NCBI RefSeq assembly: GCF_007827045.1
Contig: NZ_RPFW01000002.1
Location: 930,001 to 994,000 of the forward strand
DNA: 64,000 bases
Direction: 5' to 3'
Source of the DNA: Trebonia kvetii
Lineage (GTDB): Bacteria > Actinomycetota > Actinomycetes > Streptosporangiales > Streptosporangiaceae
The position numbers and the translations under genes are program-made. Every line of letters begins with the position of its first letter. Positions within the stretch are counted from its first letter, which is position 1. Below, piece after piece: positions 1 through 8,245 of the stretch. Under the pieces are notes generated by a model. The model was not told where the DNA came from. It saw only the letters and a list, made by a program, of their open reading frames with translations, and did not search any database.

Positions 1-124
1 ACCGGTCCAGGGCCGCGCCCGCAGCGTGCAGCATGGTGCCCATGGCACCGTCGCAGACGAGTACCCGCTCGCCCGACAGCAGTTGCGCGACGGGAATGGC
101 GCCAGCCGACGGTGGCACGCTCAT
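1..124 (-). CDS. Homocysteine S-methyltransferase, N-terminal fragment (runs off left edge)
   Basis: The 41 visible codons begin at an ATG (122-124) and contain VLVCDGAMGTML, the characteristic first strand and loop of the homocysteine-binding barrel of cobalamin-dependent methionine synthase (MetH) and related homocysteine S-methyltransferases. These enzymes methylate homocysteine to methionine in the cytoplasm. The zinc-binding cysteines and any folate or cobalamin domains lie outside the window, so full-length MetH cannot be told from a shorter homocysteine methyltransferase or a fusion with methylenetetrahydrofolate reductase. The PucR gene upstream on the same strand ends 21 bp before this start, so the two could be co-transcribed. 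The family call is fairly secure; the exact enzyme is not. Confidence 0.7.
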   Translation of the reverse strand, partial: MSVPPSAGAIPVAQLLSGERVLVCDGAMGTMLHAAGAALDR

Positions 125-145
125 GCCTAGTGTCCCCCTGCCTTG

Positions 146-1480
146 CTACGACTGTGCTTCCGGCAGCGCGTCGAGGATCTCGAGCGCCACCTGAGCGATC
201 AGCCGGTCACGGTAATTGTCCAGCCGGAGCCCGGTGATCTCCTCGATCCGCTTGATCCGGTAGGCCACGGTGTTCGGGTGAACGTGCAGCAGCCGTGAGG
301 CACGCTGCGGGCTGTTGTTTTCCCGGAAGTAGCAGGCGAGGGTCGACAGGTATTCCGACTTGTGCTCGTGTTCGTGCTCGGAGAGCTTACCCAGCACCTC
401 CGCGGCGAAAGACCGCAACTCGTTCAGGTCAGGCACCTGGAGCAGCAGCCGGTGGATACCCAGGTCCTCAAAGGCGGACACCGCGCCGGTCCGCCCCAGC
501 CGCCACAGCGTCTGGGTGGTCCGGTGCGCCTGGTCGTAGGAGCGGGCGATCTCGTCCGGCGCCTTGCACGGGCCGCCGATCCCGATGACCACCTTCGCTC
601 CGGGGAACAGTTCGGCGAGCCGGGCCAGGCAGGCCTGGCCGAGCTTGCGCGGGTCGGGCGACGCGGCGGCCACCACGACCACCTCGGACTCCCTGGCCGA
701 GACGATGGCCTCCGGCGCCCTGGTGGTCATGAAGTGCTCGATGGACTCCCTGATCCGCTGCCGCAGCGGCTCGGCGTCCGCGGCGCGCGACGGCGGCAGT
801 TCGAAGGCGATCGCCGCCACGTTGTGCGCGCGGGCCGGGTCGTAGCCGAGGTGCGCGGCCCAGCGGGCGGCGTCGGCGGCGTCTCGGCCGCGGCCGAGCA
901 GCAGTCCCTCGACCAGGTCGTCGCGGATCCTCCTGGCCGCGGCGGCCACCACGCGCTCACGGCCGAGTATGACGCCGCAGATCGTCGCCGCGTGCTCGGT
1001 GACGAGCAGCGACATGTCCTCGCCGAACGACTCCTCGGCCGGGTCGAGGGTGATCAGGTACGACGGCACCTCGTCGCCGACCAGGATCGGCGCGACGATG
1101 ATGGCGGGCACGCCGCCCACGTTCGGCAGCCGCAGTGCCCGCTGGCTGAGCCGGGAGGCGCGCAGCACCTGCCCGAGGCGGGGGTGCACGACGTGGTCCC
1201 TGACAAGCGCGGCCGCCTTGTCGGGCGGCAGCCCCGGCGAGGCCGCGGTCTGCACGTCCATCAGCTGGGAGACCACGGCCACGGTGGCCTGTGTCCGCTC
1301 GGAGATCAGCTGGGTGACCCCGGCGAGGTCGGCGTCCTGCATGGCCAGGCCGGAGAGGTGCCGGTAAACGGTCACCAGCTCCCGCAGGACAGAGTTCTCT
1401 CGGTCGACGTCGCGCGGGCTTTCCCGGGGCGTCGGCGCACCATTGTGCCGACTAGCGGCCTGCGACACTGTGTCCGGCAT
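146..1480 (-). CDS. PucR/CdaR-family transcriptional regulator
   Basis: Cytoplasmic DNA-binding regulator of about 444 residues. The C-terminus carries the PucR-type helix-turn-helix (SRLLHVHPNTVAYRIKRIEE), preceded by the GGDEF-like middle region usual in CdaR/PucR proteins; the N-terminal third is a probable sensory domain. The frame stays open to a start at 1531, but I prefer the ATG at 1478-1480 because a perfect TTTGTGG/CCACAAA inverted repeat (1517-1534) lies just upstream of it and looks like an autoregulatory operator. The gene is divergent from an aldehyde dehydrogenase gene, a common arrangement when a PucR protein controls the neighbouring catabolic gene in response to its substrate. 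The effector cannot be read from sequence. Confidence 0.85.
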   Translation of the reverse strand: MPDTVSQAASRHNGAPTPRESPRDVDRENSVLRELVTVYRHLSGLAMQDADLAGVTQLISERTQATVAVVSQLMDVQTAASPGLPPDKAAALVRDHVVHPRLGQVLRASRLSQRALRLPNVGGVPAIIVAPILVGDEVPSYLITLDPAEESFGEDMSLLVTEHAATICGVILGRERVVAAAARRIRDDLVEGLLLGRGRDAADAARWAAHLGYDPARAHNVAAIAFELPPSRAADAEPLRQRIRESIEHFMTTRAPEAIVSARESEVVVVAAASPDPRKLGQACLARLAELFPGAKVVIGIGGPCKAPDEIARSYDQAHRTTQTLWRLGRTGAVSAFEDLGIHRLLLQVPDLNELRSFAAEVLGKLSEHEHEHKSEYLSTLACYFRENNSPQRASRLLHVHPNTVAYRIKRIEEITGLRLDNYRDRLIAQVALEILDALPEAQS

Positions 1481-1516
1481 GATCACTGAACTATACGACC
1501 TCGATCTATCTAGGCC

Positions 1517-1579
1517 TTTGTGGAACCCCACAAACGGATCTTAACCATGCTTGTCGGCCCGTGGAAACACCCCACAACG
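1517..1579. promoter_or_regulatory. Two related GTGGAA...CCCCACAA palindromic sites between pucR and the aldehyde dehydrogenase gene
   Basis: Site 1 is TTTGTGG, 4 nt, CCACAAA (1517-1534). Site 2 (1561-1577) repeats the same elements, GTGGAAAC and CCCCACAA, with 3 extra bases in the centre. Both lie in the 293-bp divergent intergenic region. They are the obvious candidates for PucR binding; this is inference from position and symmetry. Confidence 0.4.
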
Positions 1580-1707
1580 ATCCGCGGCGTCGGCGGCCGG
1601 CGCCACTGTGCGCCCGCACAGCTCCGAAAGCCTTTCGATTAGGGGCTGACGACGACGCCGACCTGGGATCTTGAACCCGCCCAGGCCGGGCGTTATGTTA
1701 CGGGGAC

Positions 1708-1738
1708 TTGACAGACCCTTATCGGGCGGACAAATAAT
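1708..1738 (+). promoter_or_regulatory. Probable promoter of the aldehyde dehydrogenase gene
   Basis: A perfect TTGACA (1708-1713) is followed after 19 nt by AATAAT (1733-1738), which would start transcription near 1745, about 30 nt before the start codon. The spacing is long but the hexamers are good in a GC-rich background. Confidence 0.4.
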
Positions 1739-1773
1739 GCAGGCACTTTCAATGCTTGAAAGGGGCCGCTGCG

Positions 1774-3240
1774 TTGCTTGAGTACCGCGACATCTATGCG
1801 GGAGGTCGGCTGGTCGGCTCCGCATCGGCCGATGTGATCACGATCGTCAACCCGGCAACCGAGGAAGTCGTCGGCGCAGTCCCGTCCGCCGTGGGCGTGG
1901 ACGTGGACCGGGCCGTCCGCTCGGCACGACGCGCCTTCGACGACGGCACCTGGGCGACCCGTCCGCCGGCCGACAGGGCCGACGCGCTTGACCGGCTCGC
2001 CGCCGCGCTCGAGGCCCGCACCGAGGAGGCCGCGCGGCTCGTCACGGCCGAGATGGGGATGCCCATCTCCTACTCAAGGCAGCACAACGCCGCCGCGCCG
2101 TGCGCCATCCTGCGGTACTACGCGAACCTGGCGCGCGCGATGGACACCGAGGAGACCCGTACCGCGGTCTCCTTCACCGGCCGCACCGTGGTGCGCCGCG
2201 AGCCCGCCGGCGTCGCGGCGGTCATCACCAGCTGGAACTACCCGATCATGCTGGCGTTCAGCCAGCTCGCCCCGGCGCTCGCCGCCGGGTGCACCATCGT
2301 GCTCAAGCCCGCCGCGGCGACCTCGCTCTCCGCCTATATCCTGGCCGAGGCGTTCGAGGCCGCGGACTTCCCGCCTGGCGTGTTCAACCTGGTCACCGGC
2401 ACCCACCAGACGGCGGGCGCGCTGGCGCGGCATCCGGGCGTGGACACCGTGTCGTTCTCCGGGCCGACCAAGCAGGGCCGGTGGATCGCGTCCATCTGCG
2501 GCGCGGAGCTCAAGCCGACGCACCTGGAGCTCGGCGGCCAGTCCGCCGCGATCATCCTTGACGACGCCGACCTGTCGGAGGCGTCCTCCGCGCTCGGCGG
2601 CCTCATCTTCGGCAACTCGGGCCAGACCTGCTTCGCGATGTCCCGCGTGCTGGTCCCCGAGCAGCGCTACGGCGACTTGGTCGACGCGCTCACCGAGCAG
2701 GCGGGCAGGCTGCGGGTCGGCGACCCGCTGGCCGAGGACACCACCATGGGCCCGCTCGCCTCGTCGCGGCGGCGCATCGACGTCGAGTCGCGAGTCCGCT
2801 CCGGCGTCGGCGACGGCGCGCGGGTGGTGTCCGGCGGGCGGCGTCCCGCCTCCCCGGTCCGCGGCTACTTCTACGAGCCGACCGTGCTCACCGGCGTGAC
2901 CCCGCAGATGCCGATCGCCCGCGAGGAGATCTGCGGGCCGATCGCCACCGTGATCGGCTACAAGGACGAGGCCGAGGCCATCCGGTTCGCCAACGACGGG
3001 TTCGGGCTCGCCGCCACCGTCTGGACCGGCGACTCGCAGCGCGGACTCGACATCGCGCGGCGTGTCCGTGTCGGCACGTTCGGCGTCAACCTGTACGAGC
3101 CGGACATCGGCTCGCCGTGGGGCGGCCGCGGCCCGAGCGGAGCCGGCAGCGCGTACGGACCCGAGGGCATGGACCCCTACCTGACCTCCAAGTCCGTGTT
3201 CCTGCCTTCGTTCCGCACCGCCACCGGTAAGAACGCCTGA
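1774..3240 (+). CDS. NAD(P)-dependent aldehyde dehydrogenase
   Basis: Oxidises an aldehyde to the carboxylic acid in the cytoplasm. The 488-residue length is normal for the superfamily. The general-base glutamate sits in LELGG (Glu252) and the catalytic cysteine in GNSGQTCFAMSR (Cys286). The N-terminal region has the Rossmann-type NAD fold, with TSWNYP and LKPAAATSLSA as typical segments. I start at the TTG at 1774 because AAAGGGG (1759-1765) is correctly spaced as a Shine-Dalgarno; an in-frame TTG at 1756 is the alternative. The gene is divergent from the PucR regulator, so expression is probably induced by that regulator's ligand. Substrate specificity cannot be deduced; betaine-aldehyde- or aromatic-aldehyde-type enzymes are possible. 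Confidence 0.9.
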   Translation: MLEYRDIYAGGRLVGSASADVITIVNPATEEVVGAVPSAVGVDVDRAVRSARRAFDDGTWATRPPADRADALDRLAAALEARTEEAARLVTAEMGMPISYSRQHNAAAPCAILRYYANLARAMDTEETRTAVSFTGRTVVRREPAGVAAVITSWNYPIMLAFSQLAPALAAGCTIVLKPAAATSLSAYILAEAFEAADFPPGVFNLVTGTHQTAGALARHPGVDTVSFSGPTKQGRWIASICGAELKPTHLELGGQSAAIILDDADLSEASSALGGLIFGNSGQTCFAMSRVLVPEQRYGDLVDALTEQAGRLRVGDPLAEDTTMGPLASSRRRIDVESRVRSGVGDGARVVSGGRRPASPVRGYFYEPTVLTGVTPQMPIAREEICGPIATVIGYKDEAEAIRFANDGFGLAATVWTGDSQRGLDIARRVRVGTFGVNLYEPDIGSPWGGRGPSGAGSAYGPEGMDPYLTSKSVFLPSFRTATGKNA

Positions 3241-3274
3241 CGCCCACCCTCAATATCGTTAGCCCGTTTAATAG

Positions 3275-3302
3275 TTGTCATTAGCTAACTAACCGCTAGT
3301 GT
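3275..3302 (+). promoter_or_regulatory. Promoter giving a near-leaderless MFS transcript
   Basis: TTGTCA (3275-3280), 16 nt, TAGTGT (3297-3302). Transcription would begin near 3309-3311, at the GTG start codon. The spacer contains the palindrome TTAGCTAA (3281-3288), and GTTAGC/GCTAAC arms (3258-3263 and 3284-3289) could form an operator for a repressor encoded elsewhere. Confidence 0.5.
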
Positions 3303-3310
3303 GGTGAGGC

Positions 3311-5077
3311 GTGGCTACGACGACGAGCGGACATGCGGCTGGCAGGCAGAGCGGGGACGGGAAGCAGAGCGAGAGCCGGGTTCGCGGTCCCGCCTACAAG
3401 TGGGTGGCCCTCTCCAACACCACGCTCGCCATGGTCATGGCGACGATCGACGGTTCCATCGTCATCATCGCGATGCCCGCCATCTTCCGCGGCATCGGGC
3501 TCAACCCGCTGACTCCCGGCAACGTCACGTACCTGCTGTGGATGATCATGGGGTACCTGCTCGTGCAGTCGATCCTCGTGGTCAGCCTCGGCCGCCTCGG
3601 CGACATGTTCGGCCGGGTGAAGATCTACAACCTCGGGTTCCTCGTCTTCACCCTCGCCTCGATCGGGCTGTCCTTCGACCCGTTCTCGGCGCAGCGGGGC
3701 GCGCTGTGGCTCATCGGCTGGCGGTTCGTGCAGGCCTTCGGCGGCGCGATGCTGATGTCCAACTCCGCCGCGATCCTCACCGACGCGTTCCCCGAGGGGC
3801 AGCGCGGCACCGCGCTCGGCATCAACCAGGTGGCCGGCATCTCCGGCCAGTTCGTCGGCCTGCTGCTCGGTGGCTTGCTGTCGGCGTGGGACTGGCGCGC
3901 GGTGTTCTGGGTCAACCTCCCGTTCGGCTTGTTCGGCACCGTCTGGGCGTACAAGTCGCTGCGGGAGATCGCGAGCACGCGCAAGGCGCGGATCGACTGG
4001 CTCGGCAACCTCACCTTCGCGGCGGGCGCGGGCGTGCTGCTCACTGCGATCACCTTCGGCATCCGCCCGTACCACAGCGACCCCACCGGGTGGGGGAACC
4101 CGATGGTGTTCGGCGGGCTGATCCTCGGCGTCGCGTTCCTCGTCCTGTTCTGCTTCATCGAGTCCAAGGTGAAGGACCCGATGTTCCGGCTGTCGCTGTT
4201 CCGTATCCGCGCCTTCGCGGCCGGCAACATCGCCTCGCTGCTCGGCGCCATCGCGCGCGGCGGCCTGCAGTTCATGCTCGTCATCTGGCTCGCCGGGATC
4301 TGGCTGCCGCTGCACGGCTACGACTTCAAGGACACGCCGCTGTGGGCGGGCATCTACATGCTGCCGCTCACGGCGGGCTTCCTCGTCGCCGGCCCGATTT
4401 CTGGCCGGCTGTCCGACCGGTTCGGCGCCCGGCCGTTCGCCACCGGCGGCCTGCTGGTGGCCGCCTGCTGCTTCACCGGCCTCATGCTGCTGCCGATCGT
4501 GTTTCCCTACTGGGCGTTCGCGCTGCTGATCTTCGGCAACGGTGTCGGCTCCGGGCTGTTCGCGGCGCCGAACACCGCCGCCATCATGTCCTCGGTCCCG
4601 GCGCACCACCGCGGCGCGGCCTCGGGGATGCGGTCCACGTTCCAGAACTCCGGCATGTCCCTGTCCATCGGCATCTTCTTCTCGCTGATGATCGCCGGCC
4701 TGGCCAACACGCTGCCCAAGACCCTCGCGCCGGGCCTGACCGCCCAGGGCGTGCCGGCCGCCGCGGCGAACTCGATCGCCCACCTGCCGCCCGTCTCCAC
4801 CATCTTCTCCGCCATGCTCGGCTACAACCCGGTGCAGAACCTGCTGTCGCAGGCCGGGGTGCTGAACACACTGCCCGCGCGCAACGTGGCGACCCTGACG
4901 AGCAAGCAGTTCTTCCCGCACCTCATCTCCGGCCCGTTCCACCACGGCCTGATGATCGTGTTCACCGCCGCGGCGCTGATGGCGGTGTGCGGCGCGGCGG
5001 TGTCCTGGCTGCGCGGCAAGAAGCCGGAGGCATCGCAGGAACTGTCTGAGCCGCTCGAGGTGGCCGCCGCGGACTGA
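3311..5077 (+). CDS. MFS transporter, DHA2 (EmrB/QacA-like) family
   Basis: Integral membrane proton-coupled efflux protein of 588 residues. About 14 hydrophobic segments are visible, beginning with an N-terminal helix that carries the DHA2-type aspartate (ATIDGSIVIIAMPAI). GRLGDMFGRVKIYN is the MFS loop 2-3 signature, and WRAVFWVNLPFG is the antiporter motif that in this family follows transmembrane segment 5. The C-terminal third has a long extracytoplasmic loop (around residues 475-550), which is common in actinobacterial DHA2 proteins. The GTG start at 3311 lies directly downstream of a good promoter, so the message may be leaderless. There is no adjacent regulator, and the exported compound is unknown. 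Confidence 0.88.
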   Translation: MATTTSGHAAGRQSGDGKQSESRVRGPAYKWVALSNTTLAMVMATIDGSIVIIAMPAIFRGIGLNPLTPGNVTYLLWMIMGYLLVQSILVVSLGRLGDMFGRVKIYNLGFLVFTLASIGLSFDPFSAQRGALWLIGWRFVQAFGGAMLMSNSAAILTDAFPEGQRGTALGINQVAGISGQFVGLLLGGLLSAWDWRAVFWVNLPFGLFGTVWAYKSLREIASTRKARIDWLGNLTFAAGAGVLLTAITFGIRPYHSDPTGWGNPMVFGGLILGVAFLVLFCFIESKVKDPMFRLSLFRIRAFAAGNIASLLGAIARGGLQFMLVIWLAGIWLPLHGYDFKDTPLWAGIYMLPLTAGFLVAGPISGRLSDRFGARPFATGGLLVAACCFTGLMLLPIVFPYWAFALLIFGNGVGSGLFAAPNTAAIMSSVPAHHRGAASGMRSTFQNSGMSLSIGIFFSLMIAGLANTLPKTLAPGLTAQGVPAAAANSIAHLPPVSTIFSAMLGYNPVQNLLSQAGVLNTLPARNVATLTSKQFFPHLISGPFHHGLMIVFTAAALMAVCGAAVSWLRGKKPEASQELSEPLEVAAAD

Positions 5078-5186
5078 CCCAGGCCATCATGGCGACTCCC
5101 GGTGTTCGCCCAGGATTTCTGGACGCGGCGGGGCCTGGCGGGGCACGCTTGGTCTTGGAGCGGATACGGCATGCCAGGAGATGCTT

Positions 5187-6146
5187 GTGCGTAACAGACT
5201 CCTTCTCATCGGCGCCGTCATGGCCGCGGCGATCGGGATGTCGACCGGGCCGGCGGTCTCGTCCCCGGCGGCCACGTCTCTGGCGAGCACTGCACAGGGA
5301 CCGTGCGGGAGCGCGACGGCACCAGGCGGCTACAAGCACGTCATCTGGATCTGGATGGAGAATCACGGCTACCGCGACATCATCGGTAACGCGAAGCAAG
5401 CCCCGTACATCAATTCCCTGGCCGCCGCCTGCGGAGTAGCCACCGACTACCACGTCACCACGCACCCGAGCCTGCCCAACTACCTCGCCGCGACCTCCGG
5501 CCTGCCCCAACCGGACCTGCCGGTCCTGTCCTACCTGGACTGCACCGTCTCCGCGGTGTGCCACACCTCGGCGGCGAGCATCTTCGGTCAGGGCGAGACC
5601 TGGAAGTCGTACGAGGAGTCGATGCCGTCCAACTGCGACAAGTCGAATTCCGGCGAGTACTCGGTGCGGCACAACCCCGCGGTGTACTACACGCGGCTGT
5701 CCGGGTGCGCCAGCCGTGACGTCCCCTACCGCCAGCTCGCCGCCGACCTGGCCGCCGGCGCCCTGCCGGCGTTCTCGTTCATCACGCCGAACCTGATCGA
5801 CGACATGCACGACGGCACCATCGCGCAGGGCGACACGTGGCTGGCCAGGCACCTGCCGGGCATCCTCAACAGCAAGGAGTACCGGGCCGGGACCACCGCC
5901 GTGTTCATCACCTGGGACGAAGGCTCGGGCGGTTACCCGGCCGAGGACTGCGACGACACCACGTCCACCGACGGCAGCTGCCGGGTGCCCACGATCGTGA
6001 TCAGCCCGAGCATCCCGGCCGGCGCCAGGTCGGGCAAGTTCTTCGGCCATTACTCCCTGCTGGCCACCACGGAACAGCTGCTGCGCCTGCCCAGGCTCCG
6101 CTCGGCATCGTCGGCGCCGACCATGACCGCCGCCTTCCACCTCTGA
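5187..6146 (+). CDS. Secreted phosphoesterase-family protein (acid-phosphatase type)
   Basis: Exported hydrolase of the phosphoesterase superfamily (alkaline-phosphatase-like fold, the family of phospholipase C and AcpA-type acid phosphatases). The N-terminus is a Sec signal peptide of about 30 residues. The core motif HVIWIWMENHGY carries the metal-binding and catalytic region, followed by THPSLPNYLAATSG, and ITWDEGSGG near the end supplies further metal ligands. I start at GTG 5187 because AGGAG at 5176-5180 is correctly spaced for it and too close for the ATG at 5181. Length is 319 residues, normal for the short acid-phosphatase branch. It is convergent with a larger enzyme of the same superfamily. 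The substrate (phosphomonoester or phospholipid) is unknown. Confidence 0.82.
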   Translation: MRNRLLLIGAVMAAAIGMSTGPAVSSPAATSLASTAQGPCGSATAPGGYKHVIWIWMENHGYRDIIGNAKQAPYINSLAAACGVATDYHVTTHPSLPNYLAATSGLPQPDLPVLSYLDCTVSAVCHTSAASIFGQGETWKSYEESMPSNCDKSNSGEYSVRHNPAVYYTRLSGCASRDVPYRQLAADLAAGALPAFSFITPNLIDDMHDGTIAQGDTWLARHLPGILNSKEYRAGTTAVFITWDEGSGGYPAEDCDDTTSTDGSCRVPTIVISPSIPAGARSGKFFGHYSLLATTEQLLRLPRLRSASSAPTMTAAFHL

Positions 6147-6171
6147 GCAGCGGGTACCGGGGGGTGGGGGG

Positions 6172-6186
6172 CCGGCCGGAGGCCGG
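6172..6186. terminator. Short GC hairpin between convergent phosphoesterase genes
   Basis: CCGGCC, GGA, GGCCGG forms a perfect 6-bp stem in the 77-bp gap between two convergent genes, so it could serve both as a terminator. There is no T tract. Confidence 0.3.
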
Positions 6187-6223
6187 AGCACGCAACCGTT
6201 CGGGATAGTCGGTTTGGGCTCGG

Positions 6224-7741
6224 TCAGCCGCTGATGGAGCCTGGCGGGGGGATCGTCCCGGCACCGCTGGTCGAGCACGCCAGCGCGGCGGCGGTGTTGC
6301 CCGGCCTGGCGAGCGGTGGCAGCTTGGCGTAGGTCGGCTTCTTGGCGGCCAGTGCGCGCAGGTCAAGGAAGTCAGTCAGGTCATTGGCGTTGGCGTCGCG
6401 GTAGGTGAGCGCGGGCAGGTTCCACTTCCGCTCGATCATGGCCAGGACCGACGTGTGGTCGTAGAGCACGTGGCTGACGTGACCGCGCTTGGCGTAGGGA
6501 GACACCACCACCGCGGGCACCCGGAATCCGTAGCGGGCGAAGCCGTCATACGCGGACTCCCCCGGCTGGACGATCGGCCCGATGGAGTCGGGCGGGATCG
6601 CCGCGGGCGGCGGAACGTGGTCGTAGTACCCGCCGTGCTCGTCGTACATCAGCGCGAACAGCGTGCTCAGCCACAGCGGCGAAGCGCCGATCGCATGGAC
6701 CACCTTGGCAATGAGCGCTTCGCCGACGACGATGTTCTGCGGGTTCTCCTGCGACTGGGTGCCATAGTTGGGGTCGAGGAAACTGAACGCAGGCAGCTTG
6801 CCGGCCGCCGCGTCGGTGAAGAAGTCCGCGAGCGCCTTGTGGTGCAGTTGCTCGGCCACCGCGTCGTTGAGCGGGAACAGTTCGGGTGTCGCGCCCGTCG
6901 GGTAGGTCGCCACGTAGTTTTCCCAGCTGATCCCGTAGTGATCAAGCCGGTTGAATATCGTGCCCGCGGCCGGCACGATGAACGTGAGCGCCGAGGTGCC
7001 GTCGTTGTCGGTCATGCCCGCCGAGGTGCCCGCGATGAGATACCTGCGGTTGGGGAACGTCTGAGCCATGACGGAGGAGAACCAGCGGTCGCCGATCGGG
7101 AAGGCCTTCGCCAGGCTGTAGGTGAACGGCAGATCCGCGCCTGTCCAGTAGCCCATGGCCACCCCGCCGGCGATCTGGGAGCTTGTGGGGCCGACACGGG
7201 TACGGACGAAGCCGTCCATGCGGCCCTTATCGTAGGCGTTGTGGCTGGCCAGCCATTCCTGGCTCGGCGTCCCGGACAGCTGGCAGGTGGTCGGCATGCG
7301 GAACGCGTGCTGCTTCTTCCCGTTCGGGTAGGGATTGGTCGCCGTCGGCAGGCCGTTGGCGCCGAGGGTGAATCCGTCGCCGCGTCCGAGCATGCCGAAG
7401 ATGTTGTCGAACGAATGGTTCTCCATCATCAGCACCACGATGTGCTTGATGCCGGGCAGCGTGTCGGTGCCCGCGGGCAGCCGGGGAAATGGCCGTGAGC
7501 CCGGCTTACGCAGCGCCGTGCGGCCGAGGGCGCGCAGTGCGGCGGAGTGGCCGGCCTCCTGGGCCGCTGGCTTGGCCGTCGTCGTGGCGGCCGTTGCGCT
7601 CGCCGCGCTCCCGAACAGCCCGGGAGCGACTGCTCCGGCTGCCAGCGCCGTGCCGGCGCCGAGAACCCGGCGGCGGGTCAGCGGCGACCGCCGGGCGAAA
7701 CCATCGGGACGTGGATCAGACGGCAGGGGGGACACGCTCAT
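6224..7741 (-). CDS. Tat-exported phosphoesterase (phospholipase C/acid phosphatase family)
   Basis: Exported hydrolase of about 505 residues. The start ATG at 7741 has an ideal AGGAGG 5 nt upstream; the frame stays open further but without a ribosome site. The N-terminus reads RRSPLTRRRVLGAGTAL, a twin-arginine signal followed by a hydrophobic stretch and an alanine-rich cleavage region, implying folding before export. HIVVLMMENHSFDNIFG is the hallmark metal-binding segment of bacterial phospholipase C-type phosphoesterases, and YDEHGGYYDHVPPP is the second conserved site. Length and organisation match the actinobacterial phospholipase C-like proteins used in phosphate scavenging. Whether it cleaves phospholipids or phosphomonoesters cannot be decided. 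No PHO box was recognised. Confidence 0.85.
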   Translation of the reverse strand: MSVSPLPSDPRPDGFARRSPLTRRRVLGAGTALAAGAVAPGLFGSAASATAATTTAKPAAQEAGHSAALRALGRTALRKPGSRPFPRLPAGTDTLPGIKHIVVLMMENHSFDNIFGMLGRGDGFTLGANGLPTATNPYPNGKKQHAFRMPTTCQLSGTPSQEWLASHNAYDKGRMDGFVRTRVGPTSSQIAGGVAMGYWTGADLPFTYSLAKAFPIGDRWFSSVMAQTFPNRRYLIAGTSAGMTDNDGTSALTFIVPAAGTIFNRLDHYGISWENYVATYPTGATPELFPLNDAVAEQLHHKALADFFTDAAAGKLPAFSFLDPNYGTQSQENPQNIVVGEALIAKVVHAIGASPLWLSTLFALMYDEHGGYYDHVPPPAAIPPDSIGPIVQPGESAYDGFARYGFRVPAVVVSPYAKRGHVSHVLYDHTSVLAMIERKWNLPALTYRDANANDLTDFLDLRALAAKKPTYAKLPPLARPGNTAAALACSTSGAGTIPPPGSISG

Positions 7742-7916
7742 CGCTGCCTCCTGGCAGGAACTCGCTGCCGACGCGCGGCGCGGCCGACTCGTATTAGATT
7801 GCGGCAGGCATGGCACTCGCTGCTAGGGACTTCTTGGGGCGTGGAAGGTACGCGCTTCCCTCGCCACGATGAACAGCTCGTGGCCTGTGCGGACCTCGAT
7901 CAGCGGGATACCGGGG

Positions 7917-7922
7917 TAAAAT
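7917..7922 (+). promoter_or_regulatory. -10 element of a probable leaderless promoter
   Basis: TAAAAT ends 6 nt before the GTG start of the small zinc-ribbon gene, so transcription would begin at the start codon. No convincing -35 hexamer is visible. Confidence 0.4.
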
Positions 7923-7928
7923 CACGGC

Positions 7929-8147
7929 GTGCCTCGCTACGAATATCGCTGCCGCGCATGCGGCGTCACCTTCCTGCTCACCCGGCCGATGAGCGCCTCC
8001 GGTGAGACGGCCACCTGCCCGCAGGGGCATGACGACACGGTCAAGCTGCTGAACACCGTGGGTCTTGGCGGGATGTCGTCCGGTGGCGGCGCGCCTGTCG
8101 GAGGCGGCGGTGGCTGCTGCGGCGGTGGCTGCGGCTGCGGCGGCTGA
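7929..8147 (+). CDS. FmdB-family small zinc-ribbon protein
   Basis: A 72-residue cytoplasmic protein starting MPRYEYRCRACGVTF. The FmdB/CxxC-CxxC zinc-ribbon family begins this way, with a first CxxC at Cys8/Cys11. The second metal pair is less regular (TCPQGHDD supplies a Cys and a His). The C-terminus is a low-complexity Gly/Cys tail (CCGGGCGCGG), often seen in this family. Family members are putative regulatory zinc ribbons with no firmly established role. It is transcribed alone from a likely leaderless promoter and is convergent with an MFS gene across the nested palindrome. Confidence 0.75.
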   Translation: MPRYEYRCRACGVTFLLTRPMSASGETATCPQGHDDTVKLLNTVGLGGMSSGGGAPVGGGGGCCGGGCGCGG

Positions 8148-8245
8148 GCTTTTCCTTACCGCTCTTACGGCTCTTACGGCTCTCACGGCCGAACGGGTGC
8201 GGGCTGTCGCCGCTCGCTCTGCGCCGCTTGTCCTGTGCCTGGTTT

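Noticed and set aside
3296-4945. A 549-codon frame antisense to the first MFS gene
   Set aside because: The product is an Arg/Asp/His/Gln-rich shadow with no domain; the MFS protein on the plus strand is unambiguous.
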